Of a stretch of 34,977 bases of DNA, positions 21,849 through 30,811 are shown piece after piece. The stretch lies in contig NW_014577123.1 in assembly GCF_000485595.1 (NCBI RefSeq), positions 31,466 through 66,442 on the forward strand. The letters are read 5' to 3'. The DNA is from Priapulus caudatus (Eukaryota; Priapulida; Priapulimorpha; Priapulimorphida; Priapulidae). A program made the position numbers and the translations under genes. The notes beneath the pieces are model-generated. The model was not told the origin of the DNA and did not search any database. It was given only the letters and a program-made list of their open reading frames with translations. Numbering within the stretch: position 1 is the stretch's first letter; each line of letters starts with the position of its first letter.

Positions 21849-22494
21849 GATGTGTGTGTGTGTGTGTGTGTGTGTGGGCGTGGTGTGTGTGTGGCAGGTG
21901 TGTGCGTGCGTGCGTGTGTGTGGCCTGTGTGCGTGCGTGCGGTGTGTGTGTGATGGTGTGTGTGTGTGTGTGTGTCTTGTGTGCTGTGTGTGTGTGTGTG
22001 TGTGTGTGCGCCGCGCTTGTGTGCTGTGGCGCGCCTGTGTGTCGGTGCGGCGCGCTGTGTGTTTGTGCGTGCGCCGACGACAATGTACGCTCGTGTTGTG
22101 TGTGTGTGTGTGTTTGTCGGTGTGTTGAGGTCGTTAGTGCGCGCGCGTGTGTGTGTGCGCGTGTGCCGTGTGTGAGCGCGTGTGTGTGCGCGTGTGCGTT
22201 GTGTGCGCGCGTGTGTGTGCGCGTGTGTGAGTGTGTGCGCGCGTGCGTGTGTGCGCGCGCTTCTGTGCGTCCGTGCGTCAGTAGGGACTGTGATGTGGCT
22301 GATGTGTGGTGTGTGTGTGTTTGTGTGTGTATGTGTGTGTGGTGTGTGTGCATCCGAGATATGGGTGTGTGTGTATACAATACTTTGACTGGGTGTGTGA
22401 CACAGTAACAGACATACCATGGTGTCGCAAATCGACAACACCAAACAAGAATGTTGTGAGTGTGTGTGTGTGTATGTGTGTCGTGTGTGTTGTG

Positions 22495-22526
<32 letters not shown>

Positions 22527-22637
22527 TTTGTGTTACATTCCCGTCCGTGTGTGGTGTTGTGAGTGTGAGCTGTGAGTGTGTGCGTGTGCTGTGTGTGTGT
22601 GTGTTGTGTGTGTGGCACACAGGATTCACATTCATTG
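21849..22637. repeat. GT-rich microsatellite domain, right part
   Basis: Again G/T-dominated, with GCGCGC patches at 22138-22260 and a break of unique sequence at about 22370-22450. Long Cys/Val (plus) and His/Thr (minus, 294 codons) frames are repeat artefacts. Confidence 0.93.
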
Positions 22638-22793
22638 TGTGTGTCACCCACTACACCTATTACAACACCACATAACACCACAAACCACAACAGCGCAACG
22701 ACATGCACCGATCATTATCTACATCTAGCTCAATTAGGTAACAAACACCCACACTAACCAACGGCAACACATATCACCCGATAGTGATCGTGG
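22638..22793. other. CA-rich segment of opposite skew
   Basis: Directly after the GT domain the plus strand becomes C/A-rich (CACCACATAACACCACAAACC and similar), reversing the strand bias within a few bases near 22640. No gene is seen. Confidence 0.6.
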
Positions 22794-23106
22794 CGTCCGC
22801 CGCGTCTGTGCGTGCGCATGTGTGACTGGTACGTGTGGCGTTACAATGTGTTGCCGTGTGTCATTTAGGCGCAAGAATTGAGATAGACCTCGTCGCATCA
22901 TAGCTACACTATAGGTCTTACCCTAGGTAGAGACCCTCTAGCGCATCAATCTACACCCACAAGCGTGTATCACGCAGTCTATTGTACTCAACCGCCACGA
23001 GCGTCAAACACCAATAACCAAAATATAGCATTCTCTCGATCTGCCTGGATTCCTGTCTCATAAATATAGCTCCAGATGAGCATATACTCCCAACGAATTG
23101 CTCGTG
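22794..23106 (+). repeat. Tandem duplication of about 0.3 kb, copy A
   Basis: Starts CGTCCGC..GCGTCTGTGCGTGCGCATGTGTG and contains GGCGCAAG, GAGACCCTCTAGCG, ATATAGCTCC and GAGCAT. The same landmarks recur in order in copy B. It is about 70 bp longer than copy B. No gene lies within it. Confidence 0.85.
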
Positions 23107-23350
23107 CGTCCGCGCGTCTGTGCGTGCGCATGTGTGCTGGAGTGTGCGTGTGTGCGTGTGTCATAGGCGCAAGATTGAGAGACGTCGCTCTGCATACACT
23201 ATGGTTCCTGGCATAGAGACCCTCTAGCGATCACCGTGTATCCACGCGGCATGTACTACAACGTCCCACGACGTATACTATAGCATCCTCGTCTCTGGAT
23301 CGTTAGATATAGCTCCAAGATTGAGCATGATCTCCACAGAAGCCCTCGTG
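23107..23350 (+). repeat. Tandem duplication of about 0.3 kb, copy B
   Basis: A head-to-tail copy of 22794-23106. Long identical words (TGTGCGTGCGCATGTGTG, AGAGACCCTCTAGCG, ATATAGCTCCA) are interrupted by many short deletions. It ends in the shared CTCGTG. Confidence 0.85.
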
Positions 23351-23954
23351 TAATATTCCGGCGTTAGCATCTAGCGAGATCGTGACCGGAGGCGGGTTGC
23401 CGTGTGTTTGCCTTGATGAGCGAGTGCGGCTGCTATTAAAGCGGGGTGCCTTGTTATCAAGCAGCGTCGTAACTAATGCTCGGATATCGTGTATATCGAA
23501 GCACGCGTGTTCGGAGCCGCCATTATCGTCTGCCACGACCAATAGATAAATTATATTTCTGCAGAATTTATCGGTGATTCGTCGCCGAGGGCGTTTATGT
23601 TATTTTCTCTCTTTCTCGCAGAGTGGTAGAGAGACGCTGGTTCTGTAGTGTTCTGTTCTGGAGAGCTCGCATTTTTCAGCTTTCAGGTGGTTTTGCTCGC
23701 GCTGCGTCCATAAACTGTGCGCGCGTCTCTTTTTTCTCTTTCTCTGCCACTCGCATCCACCGGATTTTCGCGCATGTTGCGAGTAAACAGCGTTTGACAG
23801 CTTGAGCGCCAAAGTCGTATCACGTATCTCATGAAACTTTGAGGCCGCCGGCGATTTAGCTAGGTGCTTACGTTGCGCACATGGGTGAGCTCCGCTCGGT
23901 GAAAACCTGATGCGATAAGTGTTCATACGTGTCGTTACGGGGCAGAGAGCGAAC

Positions 23955-23955
<1 letters not shown>
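23351..23955. other. Spacer without supported gene
   Basis: Unique sequence. Two minus-strand frames (23303-23542, 79 codons; 23600-23926, 108 codons) have fairly balanced composition but no recognisable domain, and the first runs into the tandem repeat. Nothing is supported. Confidence 0.5.
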
Positions 23956-23987
<32 letters not shown>

Positions 23988-24029
23988 TGTCGTTGTCGTC
24001 GTCGTCGTCACCATCGTCGGCGTCATCGT

Positions 24030-24064
<35 letters not shown>

Positions 24065-24262
24065 TCGCCGTCGTCGTCGTCGTTGTTGTCGTCGTCGCCG
24101 TCGTCGTCGTTGTTGTCGTCGACGTCGTCGTCGTCATCGTCGGCGTCGTCGGCGTCGTCGTCGTTGTCGTCGTCGTCGGCATCGTTGTCGTCGTCGTAGG
24201 CGTCGTCGTCGTCGTCGTTGTCGTCATCGTCGTCGTCGTCGTTGTCGCCGTCGTCGTCGTCG
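23956..24262. repeat. (CGT)n trinucleotide array, 307 bp
   Basis: GTC/CGT triplets with point variants (GCC, GTT, GGC, ATC) keep the triplet phase over the whole length. All frames are open: poly-Val, poly-Arg or poly-Ser on plus and poly-Asp or poly-Thr on minus. The variants include many that would change the amino acid in the Asp frame (Asn, Gly, Ala), so coding selection is not supported. Confidence 0.95.
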
Positions 24263-24347
24263 GTGAAGAGGTTTATGAGAATAGCACGCACTTGCGCGAG
24301 CATCGCTAGCAAGTCGAATAAATACATCTCTCGCGGGCACACGACGG

Positions 24348-24608
24348 TTATTTGGCACGTAATGCTATTAGATGGCACCGGAGTTGTTTCGCGAGAGATG
24401 AAACGCGCTTTATTATTCGGTCGTTAATTTCTGCCCCGCTCACAGAGTGATCCCTGAAGTCAGGAGCGGAATCCCCGAAGCCCGAAACAACGCTGGTAGG
24501 CGGGGGAGGGGGAGAGTAACGTTTATTCAAACGTTGTAATGTAGCTTCGTAGTCCATTTCGCTATTATTATATGAAAAAAGCGCATGCGAAGATCCCCCC
24601 ATTCCCAA
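24348..24608 (-). CDS. Hypothetical 86-codon frame, possible first exon
   Basis: I do not recognise this protein. It has balanced composition, unlike the simple-repeat frames around it. An N-terminal Gly/Ser stretch is followed by a mixed acidic/basic segment (DYEATLQRLNKRY, about residues 19-31), a run of five prolines, and a basic C-terminal part. The start ATG follows TTGGGA. CCAAT-type motifs lie about 140 bp upstream on the same strand. A GTGAGC donor-like sequence occurs inside the frame (about residue 55), so the coding exon could be shorter than the open frame. It could equally be chance. Confidence 0.18.
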   Translation of the reverse strand: MGMGGSSHALFSYNNSEMDYEATLQRLNKRYSPPPPPTSVVSGFGDSAPDFRDHSVSGAEINDRIIKRVSSLAKQLRCHLIALRAK

Positions 24609-24659
24609 CTGTAATTCACAAGCTACTCTGTAAATGTTTCAACGCGAGCTCGCCCGCAG

Positions 24660-24790
24660 GCTTTGTGGCGAATATTTCTCGATTAGTCCAATGATCGGAC
24701 AACGTCATCGGCGCGGCATTCCTTTGATGTGCAGCGGGGGGCTGCTCATTGGCTGTGCGCCGTGACGCGCTCGCCGGTTAAAAATGCAGG
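24660..24790 (-). promoter_or_regulatory. Possible promoter with CCAAT and half-CRE motifs
   Basis: On the minus strand: CCAAT at 24748-24752 (in AGCCAATGAG), a TGACGT half-CRE at about 24703, and CpG-rich sequence between. A second CCAAT in the opposite orientation lies at about 24688. No minus-strand TATA box is visible. Interest comes from its position upstream of the 24348-24608 frame. This is motif-level evidence only. Confidence 0.25.
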
Positions 24791-25000
24791 CAGATCGCCG
24801 ATGCATAGGCAAGCATATGTAGCTTAATAGGCTATTCTCACAGCATACGAGATGCTAAATGGTTCTGACAAAAGCTAGAGACCGCCGGACAAGTGCCGTT
24901 CTTCGGCACCAGTGCAATTCTCCCTTCAGCGATCCAGCCACCCTCCACGCACTGAAGTAATTACAGTGTAGCTGGCCGGATGATAGATGGCGCAACAGCC

Positions 25001-25120
25001 GCGCGGCATTCTTCTTCTTCTTCTTCTTCTTCTTCTTCTTCTTCTTCTTCTTGTTCTTCTGCTTCTTCTTCTTCTTCTTCTTTATTTCGGGTCACTACAC
25101 TACACTACAGCGCGGCATTC
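25001..25120. repeat. (CTT)n tract flanked by 11-bp direct repeats
   Basis: GCGCGGCATTC at 25001-25011 and again at 25110-25120 brackets a CTT/TTC tract (25011-25083) plus a GTCACTACACTACACTAC segment. Read on minus, this is a short body ending in (GAA)n between direct repeats, resembling a tiny retro-insertion with a simple tail. The same 11-mer also occurs at 24711-24721, which weakens that view. Confidence 0.75.
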
Positions 25121-25717
25121 GCGTCGTGTAATGCTGTAAGCTGCTTGGTTTTATTGTTCTAAACTATAGACGTTGAATACAAAGTCACGCGTCATAGGCT
25201 ACGTCATCATGTCAGGCATTTCTGCGATCGAACAACGCGCAGTGGATTTATTGAAGTAAAATAAATGAGATGCATTAGAAACTCCACTTATGGACGATGG
25301 ATCTAGCATTCGATTCGAACAGCACATCGATGCCGAACAGAGACGACAAAGACCATTTAATTGCTTAAACTTATACGCTCCGAGATTCGAGACTTTTGTC
25401 TCCTCCGTTCAGTCAGTCGCATATCCCACGGGTGTGCAGTGCTTTTCTTAGAGAATCTTACTACTAACCTAATCCTGCCGTTTCTTCCCTCCGCGCCTTT
25501 TGTTGGGTGCGCCGAACGTCGAGAATTTGTGATCGGAGAGTGAAATGGATTTCAGCCAGCGAGCATTTCATACCCGCGCGTTGGCCGGTTTTCAAATTGC
25601 GCCGTGTTTACTCATGCCCGAACTGTGATTTTGCTCAGATGTACATAACGCAGTCGTGCTAGATACGTACGGTCGGCCGGCCGGCCGTTTCGTTCTGCAG
25701 TGTTAAACACATGGTCG

Positions 25718-25718
<1 letters not shown>
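25121..25718. other. Spacer without supported gene
   Basis: Unique sequence with a GC-rich palindromic patch (CGGCCGGCCGGCCG) at about 25674-25687 just before the pyrimidine domain. No gene is seen. Confidence 0.55.
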
Positions 25719-25758
<40 letters not shown>

Positions 25759-26010
25759 CTCTTTCTCTCGTCTTCGCTTTCTCTCTTTTTCTCTTTCTCT
25801 TTCTCTTTCTCTTTCGCTCTTTCTCTCGTTCTCTCTTTCTCTCTTTCTCTTTCTCTCTCTCTCTCTTTCTATCACCCTCTCTCTTACCTCTTTCTCTCTT
25901 TCTCTCTTTCTCTCTTTCTCTCCTTCTCTCTTTCTCTCCCTCTTTCTCTCTGTCTCTCTCGCATTCTCTCTCTCCCCTTCAGCCTCTCTCTCGCGCGCTC
26001 TCTCCGACCC
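25719..26010. repeat. Polypyrimidine CT/CTTT tract 1
   Basis: About 290 bp, almost all C/T, moving from pure (CT)n to TTTCTCTCTTTCTC-type sequence. Ser/Leu/Phe frames on plus and Arg/Glu frames on minus are artefacts. Confidence 0.96.
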
Positions 26011-26392
26011 TCTGATTTTGCCTGGTGTTAGTGTAATGGATAACCATTACAGTCGATACAGTAATTGTGCATGCATGCATGACTACGGCGAGTGTGGCCA
26101 GTGTTGCAAAACACCGATATAATTGATCTCGTTTAAAAGTTAGGTTTAGATGAATGTTACATGTAACCTTATTCATTAGGAAATGTCAAAGGTAAACACT
26201 TTTGTTACAACTATAAGTAGAATTTATATATGTCGAAAAAATTTCATTGAAGCAAATCAACGTATGTATCAATTTTCGTATGTATGTAATAATATCTGGC
26301 TAACCTGGGCTGTGAAGGAAAGGAAGTAAATTGGATTTATTGTACGGTTTAGTACTTGACTTTTGCCATTTGCGTTTCCTGCAGTTCACTGC
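26011..26392. other. Spacer between pyrimidine tracts
   Basis: Unique, partly AT-rich DNA with a GCATGCATGCATG run at about 26070. No gene is seen. Confidence 0.55.
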
Positions 26393-26404
26393 TTTCTTTC
26401 TCTC

Positions 26405-26459
<55 letters not shown>

Positions 26460-26649
26460 CTCTCTTTCTCTTTCCTCTCACTCACCTCTCCTCGGCTCTC
26501 TTCTCTTTCTCTCTCTCTCTCTTTCTCTCTCTCTCCTCTCTTCTCTCTCTCTCTCTCTCTCCCTCGATCTCTCTCTCTCTCCTCTCTCCTCTCTGCTCTC
26601 TCTCTCTCGCTCTAAATCTCCATCTCTCTCTCCTCTCTCTCTCCTCTCT

Positions 26650-26685
<36 letters not shown>

Positions 26686-26995
26686 CTATCTTCTCTATTC
26701 TCTCTCTCTCCTCTCTCTCATTCTCTCTCTCTTCTACCGCTCACTGTCTCAGACTTCTCCTTTCTCCTTCTTTCTCCCTCTTCATCTCCCCCGTTTCCTT
26801 TCACACTCCCTTGCTCTGCTTCATTCCTCCTGCTCTTTCTCTCCATCCCCCTCTACCTCCTTTCCCCCACCTTTATCTCATCACTCTCTCCCTTCCGTTG
26901 CACGCGCTCCTATCCTCATCACTCTCCACATCTATCTCTCTCGCTCCTTCAGACCCCTCTATCTCCCACCCCCCCCCATCTTCTTACATCGCACA
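26393..26995. repeat. Polypyrimidine tract 2
   Basis: About 600 bp, mostly C/T: pure (CT)n first, then a more complex CTCCT/TTCTC mix with a C-run at about 26970-26978. Purines become more frequent toward the right end. Confidence 0.95.
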
Positions 26996-27245
26996 TTACT
27001 CGAGGCGCGTAATAAACAAAACCGAGTCTTCGTCAGCACAAGGCAACAATGTAATGTCGCCGCGCATAACTTGCCCACATGTGAAGAGCAACGCCGTGTA
27101 GCCGAAACCACGTGTAAAAAAAAAAACGCAACGTGGATTAATATATACCCGTGCACGTCGTTGTCCTCATCCAATCTCTCCGTCACGTGCTTATGTCATG
27201 TCTTCTTACTCTTCGCCCCAGCTCGTCCTCTACTTCCCCGACTTT
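26996..27245. other. Spacer between pyrimidine tracts
   Basis: Unique sequence with an A-run at about 27116-27126. The long plus-strand frame crossing it (26363-27772, 469 codons) is open only because the flanking tracts lack stops. Confidence 0.6.
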
Positions 27246-27727
27246 CTATCTCTCTCTCTCTCTCTCTCTCTACTCTTTCTCTCTCTCTCCTCTCTCTCTC
27301 TCTGTCCCTCGATGTCATCTCCTCCCTCGCATGTCGTCGTCCTGTCTTCCCTCTCGCTATATCTCTCTCTCCCTCTTTCTTCCTCTCCCTCTTTCTCTCT
27401 CGCTCTCTCCCCCTCTCTCCCTCTCTCTCTCTCGCTCTCTCTTCCTCACGCCCTCTCCATCTCTCCCCATCTCCCACTTTCTCACTCTCCTCTTTCTCTC
27501 TCTCTCGCTCTCTCTCACGCTTTCCTCTCTCTTTCCCTCTCTCTCGCTCTCTCTTCCTCACCCTCTCTCTCGCTCTCTCTTCCTCACGTCCTCTCCATCT
27601 CGCCCCCTCTCTCCCTCTCTCTCGCTCTCTCTTCCTCACGTCCTCTCCATCTCGCCCCTCTCTCCCTCTCTCTCTCGCTCTCTCTTCCTCTCGTCCTCTC
27701 CATCTCGCCCCTCTCTCTCTCTCTCGT
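27246..27727. repeat. Polypyrimidine tract 3 with 52-53-bp higher-order repeat
   Basis: A CT-rich tract. From about 27440 the landmark CTTCCTC.CG.CCTCTCCATCTC recurs, with CCTCACG/CCTCTCG starting at 27444, 27582, 27634 and 27687. The last three are spaced 52 and 53 bp. A simple repeat has thus been re-amplified as a minisatellite. Confidence 0.93.
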
Positions 27728-27978
27728 TATGATTTCGGCCCGCTGCTGCTGCATTCATCCAGCGGTAATTGACCACTTGGCGAAGATTGCTCGCAGATGA
27801 TGGAGGCTGGACGATGGCTTCGGAAGCCCGTGCGCGTGCTGCCGCATCCCGCCTGCTCTTTGCCGCCAGCGCGCGGCCCAATCAGGAGTAATTACTACGC
27901 GGAGGCTGCCATGTGTGTCAACACGCGCACGCGCTGCTGCCGCGTGCGTGGTCGCCGGGATATACATCTAGGCGTATA
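27728..27978. other. GC-rich segment with CCAAT box
   Basis: CpG- and GC-rich sequence with GCCCAATCAG (an NF-Y-type CCAAT, about 27876-27885) and several CTGCTGC runs. Frames of 60-80 codons on both strands are not recognisable. It could be a weak promoter or CpG-rich spacer. Confidence 0.3.
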
Positions 27979-28094
27979 GCGTCTATTCGTTAGACTTACG
28001 CCGTAGCTCGCTGGTGATCAGCGTGGAAGGCAGCCATGGGGACGGATTGGAGCAGTCTATATATATTTGAGTAGTATCTGTTAGTAGTATCTAC
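27979..28094 (+). repeat. Tandem duplication of about 110 bp, copy 1
   Basis: Contains GTTAGACTTACGCCGTAGCT, CGCTGGTGATCAG, GAGTAGTATCT and TATCTACGCG. All recur in order in 28100-28206. Confidence 0.9.
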
Positions 28095-28099
28095 GCGCA

Positions 28100-28206
28100 G
28101 CATCTATCTGTTAGACTGACGCCGTAGCTCGCTGGCGATCAGGGTGGCAGGGGGTCAGGAGGGATCAGGGAGCCGTCTACATATGAGTAGTATCTACGTG
28201 TAGCAT
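28100..28206 (+). repeat. Tandem duplication of about 110 bp, copy 2
   Basis: Contains GTTAGACTGACGCCGTAGCT, CGCTGGCGATCAG, GAGTAGTATCT and TATCTACGTG. Unlike the larger duplications, differences here include clear substitutions and a divergent middle (GGGGGTCAGGAGGGATCAGG), suggesting real age. CGTAGCTCGCTGG superficially resembles a tRNA A-box, but no B-box follows. Confidence 0.9.
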
Positions 28207-28899
28207 GTAATTTCTCGGCGATAATTGCATTGATTAATCTAAGATGGCGTGTTTGAGTCGTCGTGGTTATCCGATATATGCTGCGTAGAGGTGTGGCGCA
28301 TGTGGTCCTCAACTGCAAATCTCGGCGACGTATAAATTAAGACGATGCACGTGTAACAGATCACATTCTTCGCATACTAGCGCCGCCCGCAAGCTGCTTA
28401 CACATTCTTCGTTATCTAAGCTGGGAGCCCTGTTTGTTAGGTTGAGTATAAAGTTAGCCGTGGTGCTGCAATTTGTCTGGTTTGGAGAGTTGTCACATGG
28501 TGCTGGACGTATCCAATGCTTGTCACTTGTTTTAGTGGACTCGTTTCTAGTAGTTTCGGATTAACTATTGTCCGGCTACAGCTCTAGTGCAAGAGAACCA
28601 CGCACTGTAAGCCACGTCTCTACGGATAGTCTTACTTTTTGTGCCAGCATGGTAAACCTGAATCATCATCATCATCATCGCTTCGCGTCACCATCATCAT
28701 CGCTCGTCGTCATGGATTCCCCGTGGAGTATCTCCAACTTTGTGGTTACACACGGCACCGTTGCATAATTCATACATTCACACCGCGCTATCATGAAGAC
28801 AAGCCGGCCCTGTCAGCGCGGCCCATGCTCTCTTGTGAATGAGAACGCTCGGGCGTGTGTACACGGCATGTCTTTATGCGTCAGCGGCTGGCCTTAATG
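28207..28899. other. Spacer with short CAT run
   Basis: Unique sequence with a (CAT)n run at about 28661-28678 and a second at about 28692. AAGATGGCG (a YY1-type motif) lies near 28242. No gene is supported. Confidence 0.55.
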
Positions 28900-28969
28900 T
28901 AGCTCTAGAGCTATAGCCTTCACTCTGCCACAGGCTGTGACAGAGCGAAGGGCTATAGTTCTAGAGCTA
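28900..28969. other. 70-bp near-perfect hairpin
   Basis: Left arm from TAGCTCTAGAGCTATAGCC to CCACAG pairs with CTGTGACAGAG..GGCTATAGTTCTAGAGCTA. About 34-bp arms are separated by one or a few bases, with one G:T wobble, two A:C mismatches and one bulged base. It could be a young palindromic (foldback/MITE-like) insertion or a small-RNA precursor. Known animal pre-miRNAs usually have larger loops, so the palindrome view is favoured. No known microRNA sequence is recognised in either arm. Confidence 0.9.
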
Positions 28970-29776
28970 GGCGGCAGCAGGCGACGTTTGTGTGGCGCTG
29001 GGTTTTGTATAAAAAATATGTGAACCCTTTTCTTTCGAGTGCGCTCATTGAATATTTTGCATGCTCCGTTGTTTGTTCATCTGCCGGCCGCAAATGTTGA
29101 GAACTGATGAGACGGGATTGCTTTCCATGAGAGGATCCAGCAGCTGTTACCCAGCGTCCTTGAGGAGGCTCGCTTCTAGCCAGGTGTCTCTGACACAGTT
29201 ATGATTATTGATATGATGAGTGACTACCATTTGTCTGTAAACAATAATATGAAGCACAGTTAATTAGATAAATACACATATACAATATATATATATATAT
29301 AGTTTTACTGAACCGTATGAAAACTAAAATGGAATCCGTTATCATTTGATTTTAGCAGTTGATTGATAATACATGACAATCGGCCGGTGTGAAACGTGAG
29401 AAAGCCTACAATAATCTTTACCCCGCTAGAGGCAGCACCAGCGCTGGCGCCAGCTGGTAATATCAATAAACATCCATCGGGGTTTGAAATGAACCATATT
29501 TATTTTGAATAAAGATTGAATCGTAAAAAAGTGATGCGTAGCATAATTAAAACCAGTTTTATTTTTTTTAAGTAACGCCGTAGGCTACGCTTGTTTTTCT
29601 GAAAGTTATTATAACACATTTTAGTTTTTAGTGCCTGTATCAACTATTAGACCATGCAGTTGTAGCGGTATATGAAATGCACATTGAAACACGTACATTG
29701 TTGGCCATTGTTGGTAAACTTGTATTCTGTCGACTGCAAATTTACTCGATGTCATCGCCAAGAATGGCCGCCGCGT
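28970..29776. other. AT-richer spacer with (TA)n and a small palindrome
   Basis: Contains (AT)8 at 29285-29301 and a GC-rich near-palindrome at 29437-29458 (ACCAGCGCTGG/CGCCAGCTGGT). No gene or mobile-element ends are recognised. Confidence 0.55.
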
Positions 29777-29908
29777 AACAATAGCTGCAACAGTGGCTGC
29801 AACAATGGCCGCAACACTAGCTCTAACAATTGCCCTAACAGTGACTGAAACAATAGCCGCAACATAGTCCCTAACAGTGGCTGCAACAATAGCCGCAACA
29901 ATGGCATA
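29777..29908. repeat. 12-bp minisatellite AACARTRGCYGC, exactly 11 units
   Basis: Eleven consecutive 12-bp units with no insertion or deletion (132 bp), all beginning AACA. Substitutions occur at most other positions. In the phase starting at 29777 it would read Asn/Ser/Cys/Gly-rich, but a TGA occurs in the sixth unit, so it is not an open coding repeat. Confidence 0.95.
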
Positions 29909-30730
29909 TTTCGCTAATGACGGGTTCGATAAGACGCTATGTCACTAGTCACTATTGGACAAGCAAGAGCTTCTCTCTCTCTAAATCTCCCTCCCCCTCT
30001 CTCTCTCTGTATAGCATGTAGTGCATCATTACTCATAAACATATAGTGGGCGTATTTGAAACAGCTACATCACATTCAAGTGGTCCGCGAAAATCAAATG
30101 ATCGCACGCAGCATCGGTTACGAATTCGATATAGCCGTCCACATAACGGGTTGACCTCAAAAGATATCCACGATGGCGTGTACTGAATCCACACCGCTCA
30201 TAATCCACCTCCCGGCAGATTTCTACCAATCAGAACACACCATGTTATAGCAGGCAGTGCTGTGAGACTTCTTTCTTGTTTTTACGCAAAAAAAAACACC
30301 GGGAAGTAGTAGGTGGCGCTGCATGTTGGACTGTGAATGCCAATGAGAGAACCCTGAAAAATTAAATCCGATATTTACGAATAAGTAATAATCCGAAATA
30401 TAATTTCCACCGTTAAATGTGTCCCGCCTGACTTCGCTGCTGCATGAATGTGAATAGAGCGCGCAGGGTGAACTAACAGTGGGAGCTTGCAGGACTACTC
30501 GCGGGGTTCCCGCAATCTCAGTACAATTACACAGCTCTCACGATTACGTCGTCGCGGCACCTAAAACGGTAGCGCGGTCGGCAGTTCCAGTGCCACGCCA
30601 GGGCGTCGTAAAAACCCGACAGGTGGCGAATTTTATCGCGTAAGTACGTGCTTCGCTCCCCTCCACTCGCCCGCGAATTTTGCGGGAGGTCCAGTTTAAT
30701 GACGTATGCTGCGTTCGCCGGGCTGCATCA
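29909..30730. other. Spacer with a single CTCF-like site
   Basis: Unique sequence with a short CT patch (29973-30007). GTAGTAGGTGGCGC at 30306-30319 (plus) matches CCASYAGRKGGCRS at 12 of 14 positions, including all of YAGRKGGCRS. ATCGC/GTAAGTAC near 30640 looks like a splice donor, but no exon is recognisable around it. Confidence 0.4.
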
Positions 30731-30748
30731 AGCCGTTACCCGCCGTGA

Positions 30749-30805
<57 letters not shown>

Positions 30806-30811
30806 ACGGCT
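30731..30811. repeat. (AT)n tract bracketed by 9-bp inverted repeats
   Basis: AGCCGTTAC (30731-30739) and GTAACGGCT (30803-30811) are perfect inverse complements flanking a pure (AT)n tract at about 30751-30802. The whole block can extrude as one cruciform of about 80 bp. Confidence 0.93.

Noticed and set aside
21824-22708. 294-codon minus-strand His/Thr-rich frame resembling a histidine-rich protein
   Set aside because: It is a translation of GT/CA microsatellite, open in all phases on both strands.
23935-24378. 147-codon minus-strand frame with a long poly-Asp tract (acidic protein)
   Set aside because: The tract is a CGT array open in all frames. Variant codons are frequently non-synonymous (Asn, Gly, Ala), so there is no sign of selection on Asp.
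26363-27772. 469-codon plus-strand Ser/Leu/Phe-rich frame
   Set aside because: It spans polypyrimidine tracts that cannot contain stop codons. Composition is fully explained by CT repeats.
28003-28140. CGTAGCTCGCTGG as a tRNA or SINE A-box, present twice
   Set aside because: It matches the A-box imperfectly, and no GGTTCGANTCC-type B-box follows at the expected distance in either copy.
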